A DNA stretch of 64,000 bases from Tolypeutes matacus (taxonomy: Eukaryota > Chordata > Mammalia > Cingulata > Chlamyphoridae), in the NCBI GenBank assembly GCA_026826555.1, contig JAKSZT010054568.1, positions 12,985,008-13,049,007 of the forward strand, in the 5' to 3' direction. Under the pieces are notes generated by a model. That model was given only the letters and a program-made list of their open reading frames with translations, did not search any database and was not told the origin of the DNA. How positions within the stretch are numbered: the first letter of the stretch is position 1; every line of letters begins with the position of its first letter. Below are positions 45,581-56,745 of the stretch, in pieces. A program made the translations under genes and the position numbers.

Positions 45581-46500
45581 GTGGGAGCCCCTAGCTGCCC
45601 TGCAGGGGCAGGAACGCGCACTGGGCCCCACTCGGCCCTTGAGCAGACCCCTCTTCACGCTCTGCTGGACCTCCACGCGAGCGGGCTCTAGGCCCAGGCT
45701 CCGGCGCCCCGAGGTGAGCAGGGCTAGCGAAGGCCAGCCTCTGCTCCGACCACTGCACTCGGCCGGCGTTGCAAGAGGCAAAGCCGTACCCACTTCTCAG
45801 CCTAAACCTGGCGGCTGAGCCTGTCTCCAGGACGTGTCCAAGAAGGCCCCTGGCTCAGAAAGAAGGCCAGACCGTGACCAGGGCCAGAGCTGTGTGCGAG
45901 GGAGAGCGGCGGGCTGGGCGCCGACCACGGAGAGCTCCTGCAGGTGCCAGGGACCCTCCCCAAGCCCCAAACACCTGGTCGTCTCAGGTCCAATAGACCT
46001 CTCCCTTACGTGCTAACCCCAGACCTTCAGAAGGGGAAATCGCTTCCCCACAGCCTTGCCCAAGGGGAACCTGGAAATGCCAGTGCAGGGGCCGGTAGGA
46101 AAGGAGCTGCCAGGGGAGTCGGTCCTGCTGGGCTCTGCTGGAAGGCCTGGGCCGCACGAAGGAGCAAACCCTACCTGTTCCCAGCTGCCTGCACTGAAAG
46201 CCCGCCAAGGCCAGCTTCGGTTTGCTATTGACGGGTACAGGGCCACACCCCGGGGCAGGGCTCCCTGCCACTGAGCCAAGTTTGGAGATGTCTTTGTCTG
46301 CAACTCCTTGAGCTTGGTGTGCTGTGACAGCGTTGCCACCGCAGGCTGCTGCTTGGGGGGTGGGCCCTTCAGCCAGGGCACGCCCAGGACGGGAGCTGAC
46401 ATCTGCCTGGAGGCTCCAGGGCTCCTCGTTGCTATCGTGGTGGGTTGTTTTCTTCTGTTTGATAAAGCCCACAAAATCATTGTTATGCTTCTCTAACAAA
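45580..46500. other. Unique GC-rich sequence, no gene seen
   Basis: Overlapping frames on both strands (45984-46568 minus, 45944-46231 plus) without a recognisable product. Confidence 0.45.
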
Positions 46501-46610
46501 AAATACCATGCAGTTAGAAAGTACTGAGCCGGGACCAGCAGGCCTGGTGCGAGGCCAGCCTCTGCCACTTACTAGCTCTGCAACCAAGAGGTGTCCACAA
46601 ACAGCTCTTC
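46500..46610 (+). repeat. MIR SINE fragment
   Basis: 'gccagcctctgccacttact', then 'agctctgcaacc' match the MIR motif 'ctctgccacttactagctgtgtgacc'. Confidence 0.6.
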
Positions 46611-47380
46611 CAAAAGGAGACGATTCTCATGGATTGGATGCCTGCCCTGGCCAAAAAATCAACTGTCATGAAAGTACAATGAAAGTTACAAATCACTCCC
46701 AAAATGTATTTTTCTCAAATTTGAACCCACTTAGAGTATATACTCTTGGCTGATAACACCTGTCTGAGAGAACGCTGCAGTGGATTTATTTACAGTGGAT
46801 AAATTGGAATTGTTGAGGAAAGTTCCTAACCAGTGGCTCTACCTAAAAGACCAAGAACCAAAATTATTCTCTCCCTTCTGTGCACCAGGCACCAAAAGCC
46901 ATGGAGAACGCAGGCTCTGGAGAAGCCTGCCGTCTAAAGCTCAACAGCTAGAGTGCAAAATTGTAAACACTATATTGTAAACAAGAAATAGCTCATGTGC
47001 TATTTCAAAGGCTTCACAAAGGAAAAGAAAAGAAATTGACTAATAAAGCGAGCAAGTCACTGCACAAAGTATAAAGAAGGAAAGTGATAGAGGCCTATCT
47101 GAGAAGCCTGCTGGGAAACGTGCAGCACTTCTGCCTGCTTCGTGCTGGCTTGGGAGGGAGAGCTGAAGCGCCGCGAGCAGTGTGTGGTCAGCTCTCTAGA
47201 CTGTCCCATCACCTTGAACTCTGTGGGTGAGAGAGGGGGTAGGACAAAGATGAGGCGTCATGGGGGACAGTGTGAGTGTGAAAGGGGCTGATAAAGGACG
47301 AGGGGGTCAGGAAAGCTTTCCCCCATCTAGCAATGAGGAAAGTGTCAATGCCCCCTTCCTCTTTGGAATTTCCCACTTCA
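46610..47380. other. No recognised feature
   Basis: Unique sequence of ordinary composition. Confidence 0.4.
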
Positions 47381-47384
47381 CCCT

Positions 47385-47480
47385 CAATCCTGGACAAATG
47401 GCAAGTCACTAAGCTTCTCTGAGTCTCTGTTTTCTCAAATTACAAAGCCGAACCAAACTCCCAAGAATTACCCAGATTTT
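47385..47480 (+). repeat. MIR SINE fragment
   Basis: 'aaatggcaagtcactaagct', 'tctctgagtctctgttttct' follow the MIR plus-strand order. Confidence 0.6.
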
Positions 47481-48605
47481 ACCGTTGGCCAGTAGGTCTC
47501 CAGGAAACACAGCATAAGTACAAGCTGAGAAGCCTCAGATACCCAAGGTGGCACGACCTAGAAGCAAGTCGCGGTCACGCTGTCGCAGGGCAGCTCTACC
47601 CTCCCATCTCTGCGTCCTAATTGGCAGCTTTGGAGCCGGCTTCTTCCAGCTCTCATCTTCTCTGGCTGCTGGGCAGGCTTTGACGTGGAATCGCAGTGCA
47701 GGCACAGTGCTGGGCCTGGCTCCCTCTGGACTGGAGGATGGAGTGTCTTAGCCTCAAACCAGAACCAGCTGCATAAAAAGTGCTGGAACCACAAAATTCC
47801 AGCTCAGGTTTTGGCTTTCTGGCACAAAAAGAATAAAAGTTCAGCTCTTATTTCTTCAAACATTTCCTTCTCCACAGTCTCCTCTGGTCTCCCTTCAGTT
47901 CTCATTAGGCAGCCCTGATGTTTTTGGAGCCTGCTCCTACTACTGCTTTGGAGATGTCTCTGGAACACACAGGAAAGCATGGCATTGGCCTGCAATAAAG
48001 TGTGTTTTTTAAAAAGATGAATTCCATCAACCCTGGATCATTCCTACAAGGTGTATAGAAGAAACCAACAAATTGTTTTCTGAGTTAAGGTCTTGCCAAG
48101 ATCTAAATAGGAAAAACAAGTTTTTCCACAGAAGGCATGTGTTACGCCCCTTCAAGTGAGTCCAGAGAAAGGCAGGTCATGAGCTGGGAAAATATCGTGC
48201 CCACCGTCTGCCGAAAACAGTCAGCTTCTTGCCCAGGAATGAGGCTCTACACACGCATCTGCCCCCGTTATCACAACCCCCTGAAGACTGATTCGGACTT
48301 AGTAGGTGGAGTGAGACAAAGATGTCTACTGAGGTCAGTGAGGGGTGCTGGAAAAACCCGCTCTGCCACACCCAAGGAAGGTTCAAAGATCCAAACCAAA
48401 CCAGAGCTCATTCAAGTGTCTGGAGATGCAAAATAATGTGGTCTGGGTGCTCAAACATTTTTGGCTATAAATACTCTTTAGCTTGCCCCAGTGCACCGAG
48501 CCAAGCCTAAATGCTGTGAGGTCCCACCCAACCGAATGTTTCCTTAAATAGACCCAGTGCAAGGACAGACAGTACCCAGATGAAGCTGGAGGAGGGACTG
48601 CCTCT
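47480..48605. other. Unique sequence, no gene seen
   Basis: The frame at 48137-48436 (99 codons) has no recognisable domain. No repeat is assignable. Confidence 0.45.
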
Positions 48606-48609
48606 CAGT

Positions 48610-48802
48610 CAGGGCTTCTTAGCCTTTTTTGTTCCACAGACCCCTTTGCCAGACAGGTGAAAACCACGGACCCCTTACTAAGTCCACACGCTATCCGTGT
48701 ATCACTTAGTAAATAAATCACACTCGCACCAACACACTGCACAAGGACAAGGTTTTTTTGGATTTCAATTCAAGCTCACGGAGCCCTGGTTAAGAGCCCC
48801 TG
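48610..48802 (+). mobile_element. hAT-type MITE, short copy
   Basis: Same 5' end as the element at 2677, and a 3' end 'ggttaagagcccctg' that is its inverted partner. The 8-bp flanks at 48602-48609 ('ctctcagt') and 48803-48810 ('ctctacat') are partly matching. It is an internal deletion derivative, 193 bp against 484 bp. Confidence 0.7.
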
Positions 48803-50026
48803 CTCTACATGGATGACCTGACGAGGGGGAGAAAACACGGCCAGTCCCTTAAGAGCAAGTGCCAATGCCTGCCGCGGGCTGCGCACAAGCCCATTCGCAT
48901 CCGCCATCGCATCCGAGCTTCCCCCAGAAATCCTCTGGGAAAGAGATCTGGGTCCTCACAGCAAAGACGAGGAAACCGAGACTTCCGACAGATGGAGAAG
49001 CCGCTCAGTGGCTCCCCCGCCGTCTTCCCAAGGACCAGGACGCACTGCCCCCATTTACAGCTCTGCGTCTCCATGGATACATGGCCTGGAGAGCCAGCGC
49101 GGGGACCCATTCCCCGCCACCCTGCCGGACCAGAGCAGGCTGGTCCCCTGCCTTCCAGGACCTCTGGTGCCCCCTGGCGTTCGGGAACCGCCTTCAGCTG
49201 CCGCTGTGCAGAGCCGGTAGGGAACGTCCCAGGAACACTAGGCGGCTTCCTGCAGCTGAAGAATCCACCCAGGGTTGCCAAAGCTTCCACTTTGGTGGGA
49301 CCTTTTCTGTCCTGACGGAGTGAGAGAAAAACTCTCCTGCCACAAGAGCTAGCTATGCCCCTTTCCTCCGAATGAATGAATGAACGAATGAATGAATGAC
49401 TCACTATTTATGGGAAGTGGACACTTTAGAAGGAATAAGAACTTTAACCCAAGAGCTCCCGCCTGCTCTGGGAGGAGCCCCTGGCATCGTGAAAACAATT
49501 CCTGCTCCAAGGTTCAAAGGCAGCGATCGCTTGTGCAGTTCCCTTCCCCAGGGACGTGGCAAAGAAAGAGCAGCTTCGGCTCCCGCTGCTCTGGGTGTAA
49601 AATCTCAAGGATGTGGTCACATTTACAAACATGTACACTTTCTAAGTCCTGACTCTGAGAGGCCCCTAAGTGCAAGGTTATTGCCCAAGAAGCCAATAGT
49701 GGCAAAAATTCGTGGAAAGTGGTAAGAAAGCCCCAAATTAAGGAAACAGTAGAAAGTAGCTAGGGAAATGTCAGCCCATGCAGGTGCTACACTTTTGCAT
49801 CTACTGCCAAATACTTCCTCGAGGTGCATGGAGAACACGAATAATTATAGATCAGAAAAAAACGATGTGACCCCTGGATGCCAAGACTGGTGTCGTTATC
49901 ACCCCACTATATCCTACCACACTGGGACTGCCCAGGAAGTGACTGCAGGGTGGCTTCACCCTCCATTTTCTGTCACCCACCTGGGAATACAGTGTTCACT
50001 GTAGCCTGCAGAGCTCAAAACAGGCT
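48803..50026. other. Unique sequence with one (GAAT)n tract
   Basis: GAAT repeats lie at 49370-49398. The 48805-49404 minus frame (199 codons) and its plus-strand counterparts overlap and resemble nothing I know, so they are not called. Confidence 0.45.
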
Positions 50027-50433
50027 CCAGAGAACTGTGGACGTCAACCACTCATCAGAGAATCCAGAGAGCTGTGGACGCCGACCACTCATCAGAGGCT
50101 CCAGAGAACTGTGGACGTCGACCACTCATCAGAGAATCCAGAGAACTGTGGACGTCGACCACTCATCAGAGAAACCAGAGAGCTGTGGACGTCGACCACT
50201 TATCAGAGAATCCAGAGAGCTGTGGACGTCGACCACTCATCAGAGAATCCAGAGAGCTCTGGAGATCGACCACTCATCAGAGAATCCAGAGAGCTGTGGA
50301 CGTCGACCACTTATCAGAGAATCCAGAGAGCTGTGGACGTCGACCACTCATCAGAGGCTCCAGAGAGCTCTGGAGATCGACCACTCATCAGAGAATCCAG
50401 AGAGCTCTGGAGATCGACCACTCATCAGAGAAT
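50027..50433. repeat. 37-bp minisatellite, 11 copies with higher-order pattern
   Basis: Copies start at 50027 and every 37 bp to 50397. Each unit holds 'ctgtggacgtcgaccactca' or the variant 'ctctggagatcgaccactca'. Copies 5-7 and 8-10 repeat the same order of variants (tta form, tca form, 'ctctggagatc' form), giving a 111-bp higher-order unit. The unit has no plus-strand stop in any frame, so all three plus frames stay open across the array. This is an artefact of the repeat, not evidence of a gene. Confidence 0.95.
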
Positions 50434-50800
50434 CCTGTGAGAAGAACAAGTACATGAATTGCAGCTTCGCCATGTCAAGTTCTATTCTGTAATTTCCCCA
50501 CATGGCACAGAACTCGCCGCCTTGGGTGCTGGGAAGTGCCAGAGACGGTAAAGCACACGGCACCACGTACAGGCCCCTGGCCCGTCGGCGGTGGGCGAGG
50601 CCAGCCAGCAGGTTCTGGCCACTCCAGGGCTCTGGCCGCTACTCGGCGCTGCAGGGCGCAGGCCTAGGAGTGGATGGCAAGGAGCCGGGAGACCCCGCTT
50701 TGACAGCGTGCTCCGCCACGCTGGCTCACCTCTCACCTCACAGTGCCCACAGACCTGGAGGTGAGTGTCTAAGCCACAGAGCTCTTGAAGAATACGCAAA
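50434..50800. other. No recognised feature
   Basis: Short unique stretch between the minisatellite and an L1 3' end. Confidence 0.4.
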
Positions 50801-50809
50801 ATCAGCCTC

Positions 50810-51966
50810 AGGACCCCAGGCTCAGCAGTGGTTTCTCAGGCTTTCCACCAAAAGCACAAGTGACAAAAGAAAAAATATGCAAATTGGAGTTCAAAATTTA
50901 AAACTTTTGTACGTGAAAAAACACTCTCAAGAAAGTGCAAATACAACTCCCAGAAGGGAAGAAATTGTTCACAAGTTGCTTATTGAGTAAGGGACTTGTG
51001 TCTAGAATAAATTTATATATGTATATTTGTATATGTGTGTATAAGCTCTTATAATGCAACAACAAAATTACAAATAACCCGCTTTAAAGAGGGCAAAGGA
51101 TTTGAACAGACGTTTCTCCAAAGAAGATATATAGTGGCCAATAAGTACATGAAAAAAGGTTCAGGTGTTTCAGGAAATACAAACCAAAATCACAGTGAGA
51201 AACCCCTTCACTCCCACTAGAGAGGCTAAAACTAAAAATGCAGGCAAAATACAGGCCTGAAAAGAATTGGGAAGTGCAGTGGAGCACAGCGTGTTGGGGA
51301 GGATGTGCTGAAATGGGAACCCTCACTCGTGCTGGGGGACTGTAAAGTGGCGCAGCCACTTCGGAAAACAGCTGGGCAGCTCCTCAAAACTTTAACAAAA
51401 TTACCATGTGACTTAGCAATTCCAAGTCTGTGGGTTCCACAGAAGTGAAAACACACGTCCAAGCACACGCGTGTGCACAGATGTTTTCAGCGGCATTCGT
51501 GGTAGCCACAGAGTGGAAGTGGCATGAACGCCCCCGGCTGGTGACGTGCGAGTGAAATGTGGCTTGTCCCTGCGACGGAGTCTTATCTCACAATGAGCAG
51601 AGTGACGTACTGACTCGTGCTACGACATGGATGAACCCTGAAGACATCATGCTAAGTGAAAGAAACTGGTCAGCAAAACACACCTATTGTGTGATTCCAT
51701 TTCTATGAAATGTCCAGAAGAGGCAAAGCCTATGGAGACAGAGTAGATAAAAGTGGCTGCCAGGACTGGGCGGTGAGCAGGCGGGTGAGGACGGGAACTG
51801 ATGATTCGTGGATGTGCAGTTTCTTTTTGGGGTGATGAAAATGTTCTAAATTTAGATAGAGGTGATAGTTTCACAATTCTGTGAATACACAAGTCCTGTG
51901 AATTGATAACTTTGAAAGGCTGAATTTTATGGTATATAAATTATATCTCAATAAAGCTGCCATTTA
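50810..51966 (+). mobile_element. 5'-truncated L1 LINE
   Basis: Begins in ORF2 C-terminal text ('tttctcaggctttccaccaa', 'gcacaagtgacaaaagaaaa'), continues through 'gaacagacgtttctccaaag', 'acatggatgaaccctgaaga', 'gtgattccatttctatgaaa', and ends 'tatatctcaataaagctgcc' plus an A-run at 51966. Non-functional. Confidence 0.85.
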
Positions 51967-51969
51967 AAA

Positions 51970-54620
51970 AAAAACTTTTAAAAAACATAGTGGGCCATAG
52001 TTTGCCAGCATCTGTGCTAGATTTTCAACTCTGTTCTTTTGAAATATTATATAATAAAAAAATTTAGTGGAGGTGAGTGAGTGAGAAGAAAAGAAAGTAA
52101 GAAGGGGACGGGTGGGAGGGCTGGAAACTTGTAGGGAAAGACGAGGGAAAGAAGTCATCTTTTCCTCTCTCCTCAAATTCGGATCTAGAGATAAAAGTGC
52201 CCCATCGGGTTGAGAGAGGAGCTGGTGGGCTTTGTCACCGGGTGCAGTGTGGTTAGATGCAGAGTGAACTAACCATTCACTTGCTCGTCCAAACCTCTGA
52301 GGCCGTGGCCAAGTCCCTGCGCATTCTGGGCGCCTTTTCCTTCTCTCTAAAAGGGCAGCTGCATCTATCGTTGCAAGTGTGAAACTCAAACTCTTGAGAA
52401 ATCGTATTATGTTATAAAACACGAATATCATTAGCATAAAAATTATGTTTCTCTGCCGGTGTGGCATGGAGCAAGGGGTCCTTATCACTTCTCCCCTCTT
52501 CATGGAAATGCAAACATTCCCAGGAGAGAATAAGCAGTTGACATCCATTTTCCAGTTAAATTTTATATGATTCAATCTAATAGACAGACTTTCCTGTCCA
52601 GACCTTGTAATCCTCAGGCACCATGGACGCTGCCGAGGCCACGGAAGGGGCAGACGGGGGAGCCCAGAGGTGTGTTCCCGATTCAGAGAAGCCAGGAAAT
52701 AGGCATGCGGACCAGCCTGAGGAGCAGAGGAAGCGTAAAGTCTTCTCTTTCCTGAACGGGAATAACCGATTCCCATTAGGAAGAAAGCAAAATCCCAGTT
52801 TCATATTTGCCAGAAAGGTGAATGGAATGGCAGCCACCAAGGAGAAAGCTTGTCTTCTTGGGTCCCCTCGACCCCTCACCTTTCTCTTGCGGCCTCTGGC
52901 CTCAGCCCCCTCCCAGGGGCCGTGTGGGCCCCCCACCAGCACCCTTTAGCCGCCCTGTCTCCTTACACCCTTCTAGCCTGGGCCGCGTTCTCGGGTCCAG
53001 ACTTGCCAGCCAGCACTGACAACACAGAGCGCCGGCTCGCGACACCGAGCTCAGGCCCAGCCGTCCCCCGTGCTCCCGCCTGGGGCCCCTCCTCCCCTCC
53101 TGCAGCTGTGGCATACACGCAGGCGACGCGCAGATACGCGAAACGTCAGACCCCTTGCGCAGGCTGGACACAGGCCCGTCGCTGCGAATGTTGTGCAGAA
53201 GAATTATCAGTCCAAGAAGCCCTGGGGAGCGGAATGAGGACTCGCCCGGGCTCCGGGAGGACGCGCTCAGTGCGGGGCCACGGAGAGCATGCAAAGGGCA
53301 CGTGCGCTTTCCATCCTCTCCGCTTCCAGCGAGCTTGGGGCAGACACCAGGGCAGCGCCGCCCCCGGAGACGCTCTGCTTCTCTGCAGAGGACCGCGGGG
53401 GCGCACCACTAGACGGCCTTCCTCCTCTGCCACGAGCACGGCCAGTGCAAGGGCAGCCACGCCACCCGGGGCCACCGTTCGTCCTCCCCACGCAGGACTC
53501 GTGGCTGCCTGGACATTGCTTGCAGCCAGCCCTGTTGAGCTGGATGTGGCTGAGGGGGCAGGGGCTTTGCTCTGAATGCCCCCGGTCAGGGGTCAGCGGC
53601 CCATTTAAACTGCTGAACCCCCAGGAGGCCGCACGGGCCCCCAACTTCCTTCTGGCCGCCTGAGGCCACACCAGCAGCTCAGGTGCCAGCCCTGCCTCGT
53701 GGCCTCTTCTCGTGAGTGCCACTTGCTGTGAAGCCAAGCTCTGCCGGGGCCTTTGGGGACCACCTGGCTCTAAGCCAGCCCTGCGCCAACCTTGCCCACG
53801 CATCGGTCTCCAGGCTTCCCACAGCGACCTGGCATGTGACCCGCTGAGAAGCTCCCACCGGGACCAGCGGGAGCACGGACTTCTCTGCCCTTCTTGCCAG
53901 CATGTCGCTCTGAATTGCACAACAGTCCATAGCACTCGCCGCGGCTCCACGCTCTTCCCAGGGCATCCAAGTCCAGCACAGATGCGCAGCCCTCGGCTTG
54001 CGTGACCAGCGCCAGAGCCTGCGCCCTGCCTTCCCCTCCGGCACTCCTGCACCCCAGCAGCCTGCGCTGGCACGTGCACTCTCTCCAGTCCTCTCTCGCT
54101 CCTCCAGCCGCGGCTGCCCTTCCCAGGGGTACTCGAGCCCGGGCAAGCTCATCGGTCAGCCATGCCCTGCCCTTTCACGGAGCATTTTACCAGGAACTGG
54201 GCGTCCATCAGGCTTTCCACTTTACCAGGAGAATTCCTCGGATCTGCACTGTGAATTGGCAGGGCACTGCATCAGGGGCTCCACATCGGACGTGCCCGAG
54301 CGGAGAGCCTCACCCGTTTCCCCTCTCAGCACCATTTCCGGCTTCCCTTCACCTTCGAGGTGGCATGCCAGGGCCCTGGGCGTGCTCCTGGGCCGGTCCA
54401 TTCTCCTTGCTCTCCAGGGCTGAAAATGTGGGTGAGTCTTGACTTAGTCCTCGGTGGTGATTTAACCAGCAGCATCATTCAGTGTAAGTTGAGCTTCTGA
54501 AAAAATAGCTCCAGATAGAGCTGGAGTCCACATCACAGCTACACCCACAAGACGCCGCCTCACAAATCAACCACAGGCTCTAACGCAGCACCGCCCGCCC
54601 CCCGGGCACTGACCACCTGC
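51970..54620. other. Unique sequence, GC-rich from 52.9 kb, no gene supported
   Basis: The longest frame is 51964-52776 minus (270 codons). It has no recognisable domain and its 3' part runs into the L1 tail. A Kozak-like 'caccATGG' at 52620-52627 opens a short plus frame followed 45 bases later by a GT donor-like site, which is too little to call an exon. The 53.0-54.4 kb part is CpG-rich, with frames open on both strands. Confidence 0.45.
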
Positions 54621-54767
54621 TCTCGGCGTTTATCTCACTGACGCCCCACAGCAGCCTGTCAGGGCATGCTATAACCACCCCTTTTTATCGACGAGGAACC
54701 TGCAGCACGAGGAGATCCCGTACTTGCCCGAGTCACACAGCCAAGGAGCAGGACTGCTGGGGCTGAG
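54620..54767 (-). repeat. MIR SINE fragment
   Basis: 'ttttatcgacgaggaacctg', 'gagtcacacagccaaggagc', 'ctggggctgagccctggagt' follow minus-strand MIR ('ttacagatgaggaaactg ... ggtcacacagctagtaag ... gagctgggattcgaacccagg'). Confidence 0.65.
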
Positions 54768-55275
54768 CCCTGGAGTCAGGGCTACAAAGCTGGGGTGCTA
54801 GGGCTGATGCTTGGAGTCAGAGCCACGAAGCTGGGGTGCTAGAGCTGGAGCCCTGGAGTCGGGGCCACAAAGCTGGGGTGCTAGAGCTGAAGCCCTGGAG
54901 TCGGGGCCACAAAGCTGGGGTGCTGGGGCTGAGCCCTGGAGTCGGGGCCATGAAGCTGGGGTGCTGGGGCTGAGCCCTGGAGTCGGGGCCATGAAGCTTG
55001 AGTGCTAGGGCTGGAGCCCTGGAGTCGGGGCCACGAAGCTGGGGTGCTAGAGCTGGAGCCCTGGAGTCGGGGCCACAAAGCTGGGGTGCTAGAGCTGGAG
55101 CCCTGGAGTCAGGGCCACGAAGCTGGGGTGCTGGGGCTGAGCCCTGGAGTCGGGGCCATGAAGCTGGGGTGCTAGAGCTGGAGCCCTGGAGTCGGGGCCA
55201 CGAAGCTGGGGGGCTAGGGCTGAGCCCTGGAGTCGGGGCCACGAAGCTGGGGGGCTGGGGCTGAGCCCTGGCGAT
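54768..55275. repeat. 41/42-bp minisatellite, 12 copies
   Basis: 'ccctggagtcggggccacaa', 'agctggggtgctagagct' repeat at 54768, 54809, 54851, 54893, 54934, 54975, 55017, 55059, 55101, 55142, 55184 and 55225. Units are 42 bp when they contain 'agagctgga' and 41 bp when they contain 'ggggctga'. The array starts exactly where the MIR fragment ends, and the first unit continues its last words. Open frames on both strands (55365-54817 minus, 182 codons) are repeat by-products. Confidence 0.95.
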
Positions 55276-56585
55276 CCAGTCACTGGACCATGACCCAAGC
55301 ACTGTACTTGACCATCCTGCATCCAAGGATAAGGGGAGAAGCTTGAAAAACACTGTACGTTTCAAGTGGGTTCTCTCCGAGGTGCCACAGAGGAACTTCT
55401 ATTTTGAGACACACAGCTAGCAGTCTGGAAACTTTGTGGCCCCCAAATCTCGCTTATCTTGGTGGGTGTCCCCTCAAACCCACTTCCCTGGTTCTTATTC
55501 CTGACTTTTCTCTGAGTGTCCAGACCACCTGGCTCTCTGGCCGCTCCCCCTCCCGTTTCTTCCTCCTCGCTCTGTAGGGAAAGGCGGACTGTGTGATTTC
55601 TCAGCTCCCTCCGCACTGCACCCAGCCGCAGAAGCAGGCACGTGCAGATGGAAAGGCCCTCTGAAGACTTCTTTAGACTCTTCCCCCTTGGTCCTGGCCA
55701 CGTCTTTGTTAATGGCGTCAGTCTACCTGAGTCAAACCTCCCAGCGCTGCCCAGGGGTTTTCCCCCTCTCCTTTCCAAGGCAAGACGTGCCCTTTATCTC
55801 ACCCTCCAAGCCCACGCAGGCGGCGGCAGCCGATCACGCTCCTCTGGCTTCCTTGGCCCTCCTTACAAATCTCAAGACCCTTACGGCAAGGCGACCCCTT
55901 TCCGCTACACAGGCTATCTGGTAAAAAACATTCAGCGTAAGTCTACCTCATCCTCTGCTACCATCACTTCTTCCCTCTAATCATTTTTGATGGGTCATTC
56001 CCGGTTTCCTGATGGAGCTGCACAGCCTGGGTGGCCCTTTGGCGGCGCATGATTTTGTATTTAAACCCAGGGCCGTAAAGGTGCCCGCGTGTGGGCCTCT
56101 CACTGACCACTGCTGCTCCCTGGACCCCAGACAGGCACGCCTCAATATGCCCCGGGCCGGGGCCGGGGGCGCCGTCGCCCGTTCCCTGGAGGGCCCAGGA
56201 CGTCACACTCCAGTGGCGGGACGGTGCCCTCGGCTCTGGGGTCCTCTCGGAGTGACGCCACAGAAGCGCCCCCCGATGCCCCCCAGCCACTGCAAAGGGC
56301 CTTCAGAAGAGAAAGGCAAACAGCGAAAGCCCTACGTGATCACCTCCTCAGCGGCGAATCCCGCCCGGAGAAGGCAGCTCGCTTCCCCAGGGGATGCGTG
56401 GGAGACAGGCAAGTAGCGTTTAGGAACTGTGCTCAGTACTCGACCTAAACGTGCACGTTGAATCTGGGCTCCAGAAGGCGGGCAGCGGGGGGCGGGCCGG
56501 CGATTTCCTTCCCCTCCTCCTGCGGAGAAAAGTGACTGCCGATGGCACGGTTCTCATAAACGGGCTGTGAGGTCTGAGTCGATGT
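55276..56585. other. Unique sequence, no gene seen
   Basis: Frames at 55362-55778 minus and 56012-56416 plus have no recognisable motif. Composition is GC-rich toward 56.2 kb. Confidence 0.45.
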
Positions 56586-56589
56586 ACGA

Positions 56590-56745
56590 GGCACTCACCA
56601 CCTAGTGCCAGGCGCGTTGACTCACTATCGAGCTGCTCTGCTCGCAGAGATGAAAAAGGTGAACGTCACACCACCTGGGAACAGCAGGGCTGGATTTGAA
56701 CCCGTCTCCTGAATCCAGACTCTAATTGAGGCCACAGGCGTATTT
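56590..56745 (-). repeat. MIR SINE fragment
   Basis: 'gcactcaccacctagtgcca', 'cgcagagatgaaaaaggtga', 'gctggatttgaacccgtctc' in minus-strand MIR order. Confidence 0.65.

Noticed and set aside
49878..50492. 204-codon plus-strand frame with a repeated motif
   Set aside because: All three plus frames are open across the 37-bp array, so openness is a property of the unit, not of selection.
52620..52672. Kozak-like ATG followed by a GT donor-like site, resembling a first coding exon
   Set aside because: Fifteen acidic codons are not enough evidence, and there is no CpG island or downstream exon to support it.
51964..52776. 270-codon minus-strand frame, one of the two longest in the window
   Set aside because: No domain, no splice context and irregular composition. 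Its end overlaps an L1 tail, so it is best explained as chance.
53267..54079. 270-codon minus-strand frame in GC-rich sequence
   Set aside because: Both strands are open here because GC-rich DNA has few stops. The Arg/Gly/Trp-rich text matches no family I know.
54817..55365. 182-codon Pro/Ala/Ser-rich frame on the minus strand
   Set aside because: Translation of the 41/42-bp minisatellite. Mixed 41- and 42-bp units shift the frame, which a real protein repeat would not tolerate.
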